Of a stretch of DNA of 64,000 nt, positions 1-9,061 are shown in pieces. The notes beneath the pieces are model-generated. The model was not told the origin of the DNA and made no database searches. It saw nothing but the letters and a program-made list of their open reading frames with translations. The stretch's first letter is position 1; every line of letters starts with the position of its first letter. The stretch is from Halorubrum sp. CSM-61 (GTDB lineage: Archaea; Halobacteriota; Halobacteria; Halobacteriales; Haloferacaceae), in the NCBI RefSeq assembly GCF_003781945.1, contig NZ_RJJW01000004.1, positions 249,058 through 313,057 of the forward strand, in the 5' to 3' direction. A program made the position numbers and the translations under genes.

Positions 1-155
1 AACCTTTCGAGATGATTACTTACCTCGCGTAGTGACATACCGGCCAAATGACAGCGGATCCCTACTTCAATCGCCCAGCGCGGCGTTCGATCTCGCTCCA
101 CAAACGACAAGTCGATCCAGGCGATACGTTCGCTGAGGCGGTCGAATTCTGTCAT
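1..155 (-). pseudogene. 5' fragment of an IS6-type transposase, cut by the window edge
   Basis: Reading the minus strand from an ATG at 155 gives 51 codons, beginning MTEFDRLSERIAWIDLSFVE, that run off the window. This resembles the N terminus of the small IS6-type transposases common in haloarchaea (a DRLSE..W.DLSFVERDRTP-like opening, then an HLAGMSLREVS segment resembling their helix-turn-helix). That match is from memory of the family. Whether the element is complete beyond the edge cannot be seen. The terminal inverted repeat should lie within about 100 bp upstream of the start, but I could not define it. Confidence 0.6.
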
Positions 156-248
156 AGACACTCAGAAATCGTCCGCCTCATCCTCTAACTTAACGCGACC
201 CTTTGCTCGACACCGGATTTTATATTAGATGGTTGTGAAATCGCAGAC

Positions 249-467
249 ATGAATAAAGAAGTTAGTGGAAACCAAGTGACTGCTATTGCGGCCGGTCTCA
301 TCGGTGTGGGGATGATCGGTTATCCACTTGTATTTGCCTCCGACGAAATGTGGTCAATTTATTCAATCATCATCGGAGCATTATTGATCATTACATCTGC
401 GGTTGTTTTCTTTTCCGACTCTGTGCCGCAAGAAGACCACATCTACAATCGTGGTGGCGGAGTCTGA
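249..467 (+). CDS. small two-helix membrane protein, unknown function
   Basis: A 72-residue protein with two hydrophobic segments at about residues 9-30 and 35-56 and a short charged tail ending in glycines. A TATA-like tttatatta at 219-227 lies about 25 bp upstream, so the transcript probably starts at or just before the ATG. Base composition is lower in GC than the genes that follow, matching the mobile-element edge to its left. No family recognised. The promoter spacing supports it as a real gene, but it could be a passenger of the transposon-rich flank. Confidence 0.55.
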   Translation: MNKEVSGNQVTAIAAGLIGVGMIGYPLVFASDEMWSIYSIIIGALLIITSAVVFFSDSVPQEDHIYNRGGGV

Positions 468-707
468 TCACTCAATATGAACGTCTAGTTTTCAGTGGCA
501 AGGTTCTCGCATAATGCCGGTTGATCTGTGAATATCCTGTACTGAGCGATTCGTGAGCTCCTGTACTGATGGGATACAGTTCAGAACGTATCGCCTGCTG
601 AGGATTTCAACAGACCTCCGTCCGTTGTCAGCTCGTCATCTGAGAACGGTGAACGCGTCAGAGAGAGAGAGAACAACTGCTCTACCGCTGCGGTCAGCTC
701 ACAGATT
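468..707. other. AT-richer intergenic stretch without a convincing gene
   Basis: No reading frame here shows haloarchaeal codon use. The 11-base sequence tcctgtactga occurs twice (around 535 and 561), about 26 bp apart, which suggests old insertion or slippage debris. It marks the change from the low-GC edge to the normal GC-rich chromosome at about 700. Confidence 0.4.
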
Positions 708-1817
708 CTATTTTCGAGCGACGATTCGGAGCACGTCCTCGTCGGCCAGCTCGTGCCCCTTCCCGACCTGCTGATCGTCGTGTTTGGCGCTCGATCCCGA
801 CACCCGCGCGAACTTGAACCGCTCCTCGAACTCGCCGCCGATCTTCGTACAGGCGTCGCCGACCGTGTCGCCCTCGAACAGGACCAGCGGCTCCTCGTAG
901 TCGACGCCGCGGCCCGGCTTGTCCATGTATATCCGAATGAGCCCGAGCTCCTTCCAGAGCCGGTCTTTGAGCCCGTCGAGGCCCAGTTCCTTCTCGGCGG
1001 AGATGAAGAGCACGTCGTCGGGGTCGAGGTCGCGCTCGCGGAGCTCCGCTTTGACGGTCGGGAGGTAGTCCTTGTCGATGAGGTCCGCCTTGTTGACGGT
1101 GACCATCGAGGGGAGGTACTCGCGGTTGTCCATCACGGCGTCGACCAGCTCGTCGATCGTGAGGTCGTGGGGGATCGTCACCTTCGCGTTGACGTAGCCG
1201 TACTCCCGGAGGACCTGCTTGACGGTGTTCTCGTCGAGGCTCACGTCGTCGCTCATGGTCACCCCGATCCCGTCCTTGTGGGTCTTCCGGATGTTGATGT
1301 TCGGCGGCTCCGTGTCGAGGCGGATGTTGGTGTTGTACAGCTCCTCGCTCAGTCGATCGTACTGCTCGATCTCGAACACCGAGAGGACGTACACCACGAG
1401 GTCCGCGGTCCGGACGACGGAGAGCACCTCCTTCCCGCCCCCGCGCCCGCCCGCCGCGCCCTCGATCAGCCCGGGCACGTCGAGGATCTGGATGTTCGCG
1501 CCGCGGTACTGCAGCATGCCGGGGTTGACGTCGAGGGTCGTGAACTCGTAGGAGCCGACCTCGCTGTCGGCGTTGGTGAGGGCGTTGATGAGGGTGGACT
1601 TCCCCACGCTCGGGAACCCGACCAAGGCGACCGTGGCGTCCCCGTGCTTCTCGACCGCGTAGCCGTGGCCGCCGCCGGCGGAGGACTGGTTCTCCAGCTT
1701 CTCCTTTTTCTCCGCGAGCTTCGCCTTCAGCCGCCCGATGTGTGCCTCGGTGGACTTGTTGTAGGGCGTCTCGGCGATCTCCTCGCGGAGGTCCTCGATC
1801 TCTTCCTCCAGTCCCAT
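708..1817 (-). CDS. drg: DRG-family GTP-binding protein (Obg superfamily, TGS domain)
   Basis: A 369-residue translation-associated GTPase of the archaeal/eukaryotic DRG type. A charged helical N terminus (1-45) precedes the G domain: G1 GFPSVGKS at 67-74, the TT of G2 near 93, G3 DVPG at 113-116 and G4 NKAD at 242-245. The GGRGGGKE segment after G3 is typical of DRG. The last 80 residues form a TGS domain. DRG proteins bind ribosome-associated factors in eukaryotes; the archaeal role is inferred to be similar. The ATG at 1817 was chosen over the longer frame because the family begins with this MGLEEEIE helix. Confidence 0.95.
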   Translation of the reverse strand: MGLEEEIEDLREEIAETPYNKSTEAHIGRLKAKLAEKKEKLENQSSAGGGHGYAVEKHGDATVALVGFPSVGKSTLINALTNADSEVGSYEFTTLDVNPGMLQYRGANIQILDVPGLIEGAAGGRGGGKEVLSVVRTADLVVYVLSVFEIEQYDRLSEELYNTNIRLDTEPPNINIRKTHKDGIGVTMSDDVSLDENTVKQVLREYGYVNAKVTIPHDLTIDELVDAVMDNREYLPSMVTVNKADLIDKDYLPTVKAELRERDLDPDDVLFISAEKELGLDGLKDRLWKELGLIRIYMDKPGRGVDYEEPLVLFEGDTVGDACTKIGGEFEERFKFARVSGSSAKHDDQQVGKGHELADEDVLRIVARK

Positions 1818-2026
1818 TGGCGTACAGTCGGCCGTTCGTCTCGTTAAAGGTGTTCCTTCCGCCTCGCGGCCGAGATCCTCCCGCGTCCGCGAACCGGTTC
1901 GCGGTGCCCGACCACCGCTCGGAGCGCGACGGACCCCAGACAGACGCTCGTCTCCGACGGATCGGACCCGATTCGGCAATCTTTCGACACGATTAAGCCG
2001 ACCTGCCGCGACGGGCGACACGTCGA

Positions 2027-2227
2027 ATGCCCGATCCGTCGAGTCTCCGTGACAGCACGCAGATCGTCCTTCCGTGTCGCGCGCTCGACGGCCTGCGAGA
2101 CGGCGTCTGCGATCGGTTCACCGTGACGGTGGTCGAGCGCGACGACCACTGCCGGATCATCGGGAGTCCCGTGGAGATCAAGGCCGCGAGCGACTTCCTC
2201 GCCCGGAACGGCGTCGCCGTCGCCTGA
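2027..2227 (+). CDS. small conserved haloarchaeal protein (VNG_1110C-like)
   Basis: A 66-residue soluble protein transcribed away from the DRG gene. It resembles a short family conserved across haloarchaea (recalled as VNG_1110C family), with an SSLRDSTQIVLP opening and a conserved RIIGSPVEIKAASDFLARNG stretch at about 43-62. The pattern of short beta strands followed by a helix suggests a small RNA- or protein-binding fold, but no function is known to me. Confidence 0.7.
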   Translation: MPDPSSLRDSTQIVLPCRALDGLRDGVCDRFTVTVVERDDHCRIIGSPVEIKAASDFLARNGVAVA

Positions 2228-2375
2228 CCGGTTCGTGGCGAGGGGTTCTGAGAAGAACCGTTCCGGCGAAACGCCGACGCGCGTCGAATCCGGGCGCTTT
2301 CACCGGCGCCGATAGACTCTCTGCAGGCCGAGAAGATCGCGGCCGTGTCCCACCGTCACGTTCTACTCGGCCGAG

Positions 2376-2828
2376 CTACCCGACGAGCCCGACGAGCAGC
2401 TCGACCGCGATGACCACGAGGAAGACGAGTCCCGACGCGAACGACCCGGCAGCGACGCCGTGGGCGTTCCCGAGACCGCGGCCGCGAGCGCCGAAGTAGG
2501 CGCCGAGGAAGACGAATCCGGTCAGGAGAAGCCCGACGGCGACGTACGTGAGGTTGAGGAGGGTCCCAGAGAGTCCCTCCGACAGTCCGAAGCTACCGAC
2601 CGCGAGGACCGCGAGCGCGCCGACGCCGACCGCGATGGCGACGAAGGAGACGGCCCACGTCACCGGTTTCCGGGCGACGTCGCCGAGGGTCCCGACGATC
2701 GCGTCGTACCTGCTGGCCGATTCGACGCCGGGAGCGCTGCGTTGCCCGCCGATCCGCGCGACGGCGACGAAGGTGGCCACGACGAGCAGCCCCATCAGTG
2801 CCGTGCTCAAGAGCGTGAGTGAGACCAT
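2376..2828 (-). CDS. four-helix membrane protein, unknown function
   Basis: A 150-residue, very hydrophobic protein with about four transmembrane segments (roughly 3-22, 55-77, 88-108 and 128-149). The loop between the first two carries an SAPGVESASRYD stretch; a glycine-rich GARGRGLGNAHG loop follows helix three. The ATG at 2828 is preferred over an upstream start because the added 67 residues look like intergenic translation. It is divergent from the cytochrome oxidase genes, 230 bp away. No catalytic motif is visible. Confidence 0.7.
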   Translation of the reverse strand: MVSLTLLSTALMGLLVVATFVAVARIGGQRSAPGVESASRYDAIVGTLGDVARKPVTWAVSFVAIAVGVGALAVLAVGSFGLSEGLSGTLLNLTYVAVGLLLTGFVFLGAYFGARGRGLGNAHGVAAGSFASGLVFLVVIAVELLVGLVG

Positions 2829-3059
2829 GGTGAGTTCGTTGTTAGGCGGTCCGTTCCCGCGTACAAATAGCCTTCGTATGTTCGCCCGATCGGCCGTCGA
2901 TCGATTCGCTTCTCTCACCGCGTCGTGATTCCCAGGAACCGGCTGACATACCTTCTCCGAAAGCGACTCCTTCGCGTCCTTCCGTGGGGCGCTTCTCGGC
3001 CGGTACACAAGAGCTAAGTGCGCCTTCACTAAGGTGGGTACAAGAGCAGAGAGACGAAC

Positions 3060-3851
3060 ATGATAGAGTCACTTATCCTGCAACAGGGGAGCGGCTGGCG
3101 CGCCCAGGCGGAGGTATTCGACGAGATATTCTTCGTCTTCCTCGCGTTGGGGACCCTCGTCGGAACCATCGTCGTCGCGTACACGCTGTGGAACGTGTAC
3201 AAGTACCGCGACGACGGTGACGAGCCGAAGGAGGGCTTCGACGCGCCGGAGGTCGGCGAGCTCCCGACGGGACAGGGCGGTCCGAAAGCAAAGAAGCTCT
3301 TCCTGTCGTTCGGGTTGAGCGCGATCGTCGTCATCAGCCTCGTCGTGTACGCGTACGGGATCCTCCTCTACGTCGAGGAAGGGCCGGACTCCGACGGGGA
3401 CAACATCGAGATCACGGTCGAGGGGTACCAGTACGGCTGGGACTACGAGTACCCGAACGGTCACACCGAGACCGGTGAGATGATCGTTCCCGCCGACACC
3501 CGGATCGACATCGCGGTGACGTCACGGGACGTGTGGCACAACTTCGGCTCGTCGGAGTTACGGATAAAAACCGACGCCATCCCCGGAGACACCAACACCA
3601 ACTGGTTCTCCGTGAGTTCCGAAGAGGTCCAAGCGCAGGGCGGCGAGGCGACGTACCGAGTCGAGTGCTTCGAGCTCTGCGGCCCCGGGCACTCCGCGAT
3701 GAAGGGGCAGATCACCGTCATTCCGCAAGACGAGTGGGAGGCGTGGTACGAGGACACGGGAAGTGACGACTCCCCTAGCGGCAACGAATCTGCCAGCGGC
3801 AACACCTCTGCCAGCATCGGTGGTTCCACCGCCGGAGGTGTCCCCGCATGA
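3060..3851 (+). CDS. coxB: cytochrome c oxidase subunit II (CuA protein)
   Basis: The 263-residue subunit II of an aa3-type haem-copper oxidase. It receives electrons through a two-copper CuA centre. Two transmembrane helices lie near 22-45 and 80-103, followed by the external cupredoxin domain. CuA ligands are visible: H160 in DVWHNFG, C203, E205, C207, H211 and M214 in CFELCGPGHSAM. The C terminus is a Ser/Gly/Asn-rich linker. There is no haem c motif, so this is not a caa3 type. The stop overlaps the next start by ATGA, so subunits are probably translationally coupled. The likely donor is a blue copper protein such as the halocyanin at 10176. Confidence 0.95.
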   Translation: MIESLILQQGSGWRAQAEVFDEIFFVFLALGTLVGTIVVAYTLWNVYKYRDDGDEPKEGFDAPEVGELPTGQGGPKAKKLFLSFGLSAIVVISLVVYAYGILLYVEEGPDSDGDNIEITVEGYQYGWDYEYPNGHTETGEMIVPADTRIDIAVTSRDVWHNFGSSELRIKTDAIPGDTNTNWFSVSSEEVQAQGGEATYRVECFELCGPGHSAMKGQITVIPQDEWEAWYEDTGSDDSPSGNESASGNTSASIGGSTAGGVPA

Positions 3852-6346
3852 GTGAGCTTCCGCCGACGACCTCCGTCAAGCGCTGGTTCGTCACGACGAA
3901 CCACAAGGACATCGGCATTCTGTACACGATCACCGCGCTGTTCTTCCTGCTGTTCGGTGGTGTCCTTGCGCTGCTGATCCGCATGCAGCTGTGGGACCCG
4001 ACGAGCCAGATCCTCTCCGGGCTGGCCTACAACGAGGCCGTTACCGCGCACGGGCTGATCATGGTGTTCTGGTTCCTCTCGCCGTTCGGGTTCGGCTTCG
4101 CGAACTACTTCGTGCCCCTACAGATCGGGGCCGACGACCTCGCGTTCCCGCGCCTGAACGCGCTGTCCTACTGGATGTACCTGTTCTCCGGCATCCTGCT
4201 GGGGATCAGCTTCTTCCAGGGCGGGACGCTCGACGCCGGGTGGACGATGTACGCCCCGCTCAACATTCCGATGTACACGCCGAGCATCGGGTCGACCGGG
4301 GCGGTGCTCGCGCTGTTCATGTTCGTCGTCGGCATCACGGCGTCGACGGTGAACTTCCTCACGTCCATCCACCACTCGCGCGCCGAAGGGATGGGGATCA
4401 TGGACATGCCGATGTTCACGTGGTCCATCCTCGCGACGGTGTGGATGATGCTGTTCGCGTTCGCGGCGCTTTTGGCGGTCGGACTCATCCTCGCGTCCGA
4501 CCGCGTGCTCGGGAGCGTGTACTTCTCGGCCACTGAGGGCGGCTCCCTGCTGTGGGGCCACCTCTTCTGGTTCTTCGGTCACCCCGAGGTGTACATCGTC
4601 TTCTTCCCGGCGCTCGGCGTAATGCTTGAGCTGTTCCAGACGTTCTCCGGGCGGCGGCTCGTCGGCCGGAAGTGGGTGATCATCTCCATCTGTTTGATCT
4701 CCGTCCAGTCGTTCCTCGTGTGGATGCACCACATGTTCCTGACGACGATCAACCTGGAGATCAAGACGCTGATGATGGCGACCACCATCGGGATCTCGCT
4801 GCCCTTCGACCTCGTGGTGTTCTCGCTGATCTACACCCTCATCAAGGGTCGCATCCAGTTCACGACGCCGTTCCTCTTCGCGTTCGGGGCGCTGCTGCTG
4901 TTCATCCTCGGGGGCATCACCGGGGTGTTCCTCGGCGCGATCGTGCTCGACTACGAGTTCCGCGGCACTTACTGGGTGGTCGCGCACTTCCACTACGTGA
5001 TGTTCGGCGGCGCGACGGCGCTGTTCGGCGGGGCCTACTACTGGTTCCCGAAGGTGACCGGGAAGATGTACGACGAGCTGCTCGGCAAGATCCACTTCGT
5101 CGTCTTCTTCATCGGGTTCAACGCCGTCTACTTCTCGATGTTCCTCGGCTGGGAGACTCCCCGCCGGGTGTTCGAGTACAACCCCGAGTTCCAGATCTAC
5201 CACCAGTTCGGGACGATCGGGGCGTTCGTCCTCGGCTTCTCCTTTTTCATCATGTTCTACAACTTCGCGAAGTCCTACGTCTCCGGCGAGCCCGCCGGCG
5301 ACAACCCGTGGGACTACTCGCGGACCGCGGAGTGGGCGATCTCCTCGCCCCCGCCGCTCGAGAACTGGCCGAATCGCCCCTCGTACGCCTCCGGAAAGCT
5401 CGAGTTCGTGAAGGACTACGTGCCTGACGGCGGCCCGGCGGTGAAGGCTGACGCCGACGGCAACGCCGCAACCGACGGCGGCGACAGCCACGAAGAGCAC
5501 ATCTCGGAGTACCCGTACTGGGACAAGCACCCGAGCCACGCGAGCATCTGGCCGTTCGCGCTCTCGCTGGCGCTCGGCATCATGCTGCTCGGCCTCTCGG
5601 GGTTCAACGAGTCGCTGTCGTTCGCCGTCGGCGATTCGCTCGCGGCGACGACGATGACGGTGTCGAACCCCGTGTACCCGATACTCGTCGTCGTCGGCCT
5701 GATCGGACTGATCGGGTCCGGCGTGAAATGGGGCCTAGAAGACTTCTACGCCCCGCCCAGCGAGTTCGCCGAGCGGTGGCCCTTCGAGGGCGTCGAGAAG
5801 GTGAAACTGGGAATGTGGTTCTTCCTCGCGTCCGACGTGATCGTCTTCGGCGCGTTCCTCTCCGCGGCCATCTTCGTCCGGTACAACGCCGGCTGGATGA
5901 CGTGGGAGCCGCTGACGGAGTCGCTTCCCGGCCTCATCAACACGTTCGTGCTGATCACCTCCTCGTTCACGGTGATTCTCGCGCTAGTGGCCGCTCACCG
6001 GAAGAGCCGGCAGGGGCTGCTCGCCTCGCTCGGCGCGACGATCGCGTTCGGATTCGTGTTCCTCGGGATCAAGATGTGGGAGTGGCACCACGAGATCTAC
6101 GACGTTGGTGTCCGCCTCGCGCAGAACCCGTACGGCGACCCGGTCCAGGCGTCGATCTACTACGTGACGACCGGCCTCCACGGGATCCACGTGGTGATCG
6201 GTCTGGTGATCGCCATCTTCCTGTGGGTCCGGGCGTATCAGGGCCACTACTTGGACGACGAGCGGCCGATCGAGTACTTCGGCCTCTACTGGCACTTCGT
6301 CGACATCGTCTGGGTGTTCATCTTCCCGCTGTTCTACCTCTTCTGA
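3848..6346 (+). CDS. fused cytochrome c oxidase subunits I and III
   Basis: An 832-residue fusion. Residues 1-500 are subunit I: haem a ligand H68, D-channel aspartate in GADDLAFPR (96-97), CuB ligands H245 and the paired H294-H295, cross-linking Y249 in HPEVY, glutamate E247, and haem ligands H380 and H382. After an acidic linker (about 500-570), two helices and then a five-helix subunit III domain follow to 832, ending in GLYWHFVDIVWVF. The subunit III glutamate usually found in FLSEV is aspartate here (FLASDV). The K-channel lysine position is V323 (see findings). Haloarchaeal I/III fusions are often called coxAC. Confidence 0.95.
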   Translation: MSELPPTTSVKRWFVTTNHKDIGILYTITALFFLLFGGVLALLIRMQLWDPTSQILSGLAYNEAVTAHGLIMVFWFLSPFGFGFANYFVPLQIGADDLAFPRLNALSYWMYLFSGILLGISFFQGGTLDAGWTMYAPLNIPMYTPSIGSTGAVLALFMFVVGITASTVNFLTSIHHSRAEGMGIMDMPMFTWSILATVWMMLFAFAALLAVGLILASDRVLGSVYFSATEGGSLLWGHLFWFFGHPEVYIVFFPALGVMLELFQTFSGRRLVGRKWVIISICLISVQSFLVWMHHMFLTTINLEIKTLMMATTIGISLPFDLVVFSLIYTLIKGRIQFTTPFLFAFGALLLFILGGITGVFLGAIVLDYEFRGTYWVVAHFHYVMFGGATALFGGAYYWFPKVTGKMYDELLGKIHFVVFFIGFNAVYFSMFLGWETPRRVFEYNPEFQIYHQFGTIGAFVLGFSFFIMFYNFAKSYVSGEPAGDNPWDYSRTAEWAISSPPPLENWPNRPSYASGKLEFVKDYVPDGGPAVKADADGNAATDGGDSHEEHISEYPYWDKHPSHASIWPFALSLALGIMLLGLSGFNESLSFAVGDSLAATTMTVSNPVYPILVVVGLIGLIGSGVKWGLEDFYAPPSEFAERWPFEGVEKVKLGMWFFLASDVIVFGAFLSAAIFVRYNAGWMTWEPLTESLPGLINTFVLITSSFTVILALVAAHRKSRQGLLASLGATIAFGFVFLGIKMWEWHHEIYDVGVRLAQNPYGDPVQASIYYVTTGLHGIHVVIGLVIAIFLWVRAYQGHYLDDERPIEYFGLYWHFVDIVWVFIFPLFYLF

Positions 6347-6385
6347 GGGAACGGCGGCCCCGGTTCGATTTTTTCGAACGATCCG
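6347..6385. terminator. candidate bidirectional terminator between convergent genes
   Basis: Between the stops of the oxidase fusion and the minus-strand zinc-ribbon gene lies a palindrome: gttcga (6363-6368), five T, then tcgaac (6374-6379). The T-rich loop gives a T-run on the plus strand. It suits termination of the cox transcript; no direct evidence. Confidence 0.4.
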
Positions 6386-6871
6386 TCACTCGCCGAGCGA
6401 CTCGGCGCACCACTGACAGAAATCCAGCGACGCGTCCGTGTCGCGGCCACAGTGCGGACACGAGACGCTTTCGGTGGTCGAGTCCGCTTCCGGTTCGGAC
6501 GGTTCGGGCTCGCGATCGTTCCACGCGGTCTCCTCGTCCTCGGACGGCGACGCGTCCTCTGTGGGTCCGACTGACGACGACTGTCGCTCGTACGCTCGGT
6601 TGTTCCGGACGGCGAGGACGTACGCGTCGACGACGCTGGCGGCGACAGCGACGAGCGCCGGGGCGATCTCGGCGATCGGTGGACGCTCGCCGGCGACCAC
6701 CCGATCGACGGCGGCGTCGGGAACGGCGAACACGAGCGTCGCCGTGATCACCGCGTACCACCCGAAGGCACGGGCCCATCGCCTGAGGTAGGCGTGCCCG
6801 AGTCCGGACACCACGAGCGCTAACAGGGCCGCGAGCCACGGTCGTCGGCGACTGAGATCGGGATCGCTCAT
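6386..6871 (-). CDS. membrane protein with C-terminal zinc ribbon
   Basis: A 161-residue protein. The N-terminal half has three hydrophobic segments (about 12-30, 36-52 and 66-87), starting from an RRRPWLAALLALVVSGLGHAY motif typical of small haloarchaeal membrane proteins. A polar acidic linker follows, and the tail carries a zinc ribbon with CPHCG near 138 and CQWC near 153. A TM domain plus a zinc ribbon on a flexible linker recurs in haloarchaea (recalled as a DUF7575-like ribbon). The role is unknown. Confidence 0.7.
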   Translation of the reverse strand: MSDPDLSRRRPWLAALLALVVSGLGHAYLRRWARAFGWYAVITATLVFAVPDAAVDRVVAGERPPIAEIAPALVAVAASVVDAYVLAVRNNRAYERQSSSVGPTEDASPSEDEETAWNDREPEPSEPEADSTTESVSCPHCGRDTDASLDFCQWCAESLGE

Positions 6872-6950
6872 GTCGGCGGGAACGGGCGCCAGTGCCGAGA
6901 AACCATCCCTTCCTCGGAGCGTTTATGTGTCCGAGACGCCGACTCGGGGT

Positions 6951-7097
6951 ATGCTCGGAATCCCCGCCGGAGAGTTCCTGACCGGGGTCGGATTCGCGGT
7001 GCTCGGGGTCGGAACGTGGTTCCTCGGACTCGGGGTCGCGTACCTGCTGTACCGGCGGTGGCGCGGCGACGGGCCCCGCGCGAGGCGCGACGATTGA
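6951..7097 (+). CDS. 48-residue single-helix membrane protein
   Basis: A short protein with one long hydrophobic helix (about 9-33) followed by the basic tail RRWRGDGPRARR, so the C terminus should face the cytoplasm. The ATG at 6951 is chosen because a TATA-like gtttatgtg lies about 28 bp upstream and the in-frame extension to 6870 overlaps the divergent gene. No family recognised. Confidence 0.5.
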   Translation: MLGIPAGEFLTGVGFAVLGVGTWFLGLGVAYLLYRRWRGDGPRARRDD

Positions 7098-7155
7098 GTC
7101 ACTCGTCCCGTTCCGGTTCGATCATCCTTTTGAAGATCCTGAACCGACAATCCGT

Positions 7156-8148
7156 ATGACCGACACGGCGCTCGTCATCGGCGGGACCCGGTTTATCGGC
7201 CGACACACCGTCTCCGACCTGCTCGCGAACGGCTACGAGGTCGGGATGTTGAACCGGGGCACCCACGAGAATCCCTTTTCCGACGACGACCGGGTGACTC
7301 ACGTCGAGGGAGACCGCACGAACGAGCGGGACCTCCGGACCGCGAAGCTCTCGGTCGAGCCCGACGTCGTTATCGACTGCGTGGCTTACCAGCCGGCCGA
7401 CGTGGAGACGGCCACGGAGGTGTTCGCCGACGCGGAGGGATACGTGTACGTCTCGTCCGGGGACAGCTACGCCGAAGAGGAGACCCCGAAACGCGAAGGG
7501 GAGACGCCGCTTCGCCCGTGTACGCCCGAGCAGGCGACCGACGACGAGTCGGACACCTACGGGAACCGAAAGGCGGAGGGCGACCGCGCCGTCTTCGCGG
7601 CCGCCGAGGAGGGGGTCAACGCGATGGCGGTGCGCCCCTGTATCGTCTACGGGCCGTACGACTACACGGAGCGGCTCGACTACTGGATCGACCGCGTGCT
7701 CTCTCACGACCGCGTCGTCGTCCCCGGGGACGGGCAGAACCTCTGGCACCGCGCGTACGTCGCGGACGTGGCGAGCGCGCTCCGGATCGTCGCCGAACGC
7801 GGCGAGGCGGGGCGAGCGTACAACGTGGGCGATCGCCGGGCGCTCACCCTCGAAGAGACGTTGGAAGCGATCGCCGACGCGGCCGGCGTCGACTGCGAGA
7901 TCGTCGCGGCGAGCGCCGACGCGCTGGCGGCCGGCGGCCTCGAACCGGACGACTTCGTGTTGTACCGGGAGTACCCGCACCTGCTCGACACGTGCGCGCT
8001 CGCCGAGCTCGGGTGGGAGTCGACGCCCGCCGGCGAGGCGATGGCTCGGACCGTCGCCGAGCACCGGGAGGCCGACCGCGACGGCGGGGAGTGGGACCCG
8101 GGACGGGAGGCGGAGGAGCGCGTGCTGGGCGTGAAGGAGACGCTGTAG
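7156..8148 (+). CDS. NAD-dependent epimerase/dehydratase family protein
   Basis: A 330-residue extended short-chain dehydrogenase. The N-terminal Rossmann motif is GGTRFIG (9-15), and a YGNRK sequence near 135 fits the catalytic Y-x3-K. Similar haloarchaeal proteins are annotated as sugar-nucleotide or nucleoside-diphosphate-sugar epimerases; the substrate cannot be read here. It stands alone, with a minus-strand acetyltransferase converging on it. The start follows a run ending tccgt at 7153-7155, with a TATA-like ccttttgaag at 7127-7136, so the message is probably leaderless. Confidence 0.85.
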   Translation: MTDTALVIGGTRFIGRHTVSDLLANGYEVGMLNRGTHENPFSDDDRVTHVEGDRTNERDLRTAKLSVEPDVVIDCVAYQPADVETATEVFADAEGYVYVSSGDSYAEEETPKREGETPLRPCTPEQATDDESDTYGNRKAEGDRAVFAAAEEGVNAMAVRPCIVYGPYDYTERLDYWIDRVLSHDRVVVPGDGQNLWHRAYVADVASALRIVAERGEAGRAYNVGDRRALTLEETLEAIADAAGVDCEIVAASADALAAGGLEPDDFVLYREYPHLLDTCALAELGWESTPAGEAMARTVAEHREADRDGGEWDPGREAEERVLGVKETL

Positions 8149-8187
8149 GGTGAAAGGGACGCCGTAGGTGGAGGGCGCGAGCGCGGC

Positions 8188-8937
8188 TCAGTACGCCGCG
8201 TCCCACCGGCTCGGCTTACGCCGGTTGCCGCAGTCGCGGCACTCCATCCGGTCCATCGTGTCGATGGCGACGTTCGTCCCCTCGCAGTTCCCGCAGAGGT
8301 AGCCGTAGCGCTGCGACAGGTCGGCGTCGGCGTAGGCGACGTAAAACGGAGCGTGCGAGCCGCGGTCGCTCTCGTCGAAGGCGACGTGGACGGTGTCGCC
8401 GGCGTCCGTCTGGTAGGTGCCCTCGGAGATGCCGGTCAGCCGTCCGATCTGCTTTCGGTACTCTCGTTCGTCGAACCGCTCGTCGCCGACCTCCACCGGG
8501 CGCTCGCCGTCGAGGTCGTATCCCTCCCGCTCGTAGAAGGCCGTCCCCGCCTCGTTGGCGACGAGGACGCGCGCCTCGATGCGGTCGACGTCGGCCGCAC
8601 GGAGCTCCGACTCGACCCGTTCCAAGAGCGCGGAGCCGATCCCCGACTCGCGGTGGTCCGGGTGGACGTGGAGCCAGTCGATCTCGCCGACGCGCTCGCG
8701 CCGGCCGACGACGTAGCTCTCGGCGAACCCGACGACCGTTCCGCCGACGTCGGCGACGGGGAACACCGTGTCTTCGTCGCCGATATCCGCGCCGAGATCG
8801 TCGGGGTCGTACCACTCGTCGACCGCTTCCGCCAGCAGCGTCTCGTCGACCGCGTGGCCGTAGGAGGCGATCAGCGATTCGCGCGCGACGGTCCGGATCG
8901 CGTCGATGTCGTCGAGCGTCGCGGGTCGAATATCCAT
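8188..8937 (-). CDS. GNAT-family acetyltransferase with C-terminal zinc-ribbon-like domain
   Basis: A 249-residue protein in two parts. Residues 1-150 are a GNAT fold, with HPDHRESGIGSALLERVES giving the acetyl-CoA pyrophosphate loop (Q/RxxGxG/A) and NEAGTAFYEREGYD as the conserved motif B region. Residues 165-249 form a second domain with a CGNC...CRDCGNRR pair of Cys knuckles, so probably one Zn ion (possibly the haloarchaeal DUF5816 domain). The acetylated substrate is unknown. The unusual tail might select a protein or RNA partner, which is inference only. Confidence 0.8.
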   Translation of the reverse strand: MDIRPATLDDIDAIRTVARESLIASYGHAVDETLLAEAVDEWYDPDDLGADIGDEDTVFPVADVGGTVVGFAESYVVGRRERVGEIDWLHVHPDHRESGIGSALLERVESELRAADVDRIEARVLVANEAGTAFYEREGYDLDGERPVEVGDERFDEREYRKQIGRLTGISEGTYQTDAGDTVHVAFDESDRGSHAPFYVAYADADLSQRYGYLCGNCEGTNVAIDTMDRMECRDCGNRRKPSRWDAAY

Positions 8938-9061
8938 ACCGGCTCATTCACGCGCGGCTACAAAAAACACACAGGCGGAACGGGCCAGGAATAGAGGGGG
9001 CGCAAAGAGCGGACCGGCAAGAGAGGATCGGACGCGAGACGCGCGAGAAGACGAGAGCGGT

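Noticed and set aside
553-774. 73-codon plus-strand frame after the small membrane gene
   Set aside because: It overlaps the 3' end of the DRG gene and has no recognised features or promoter.
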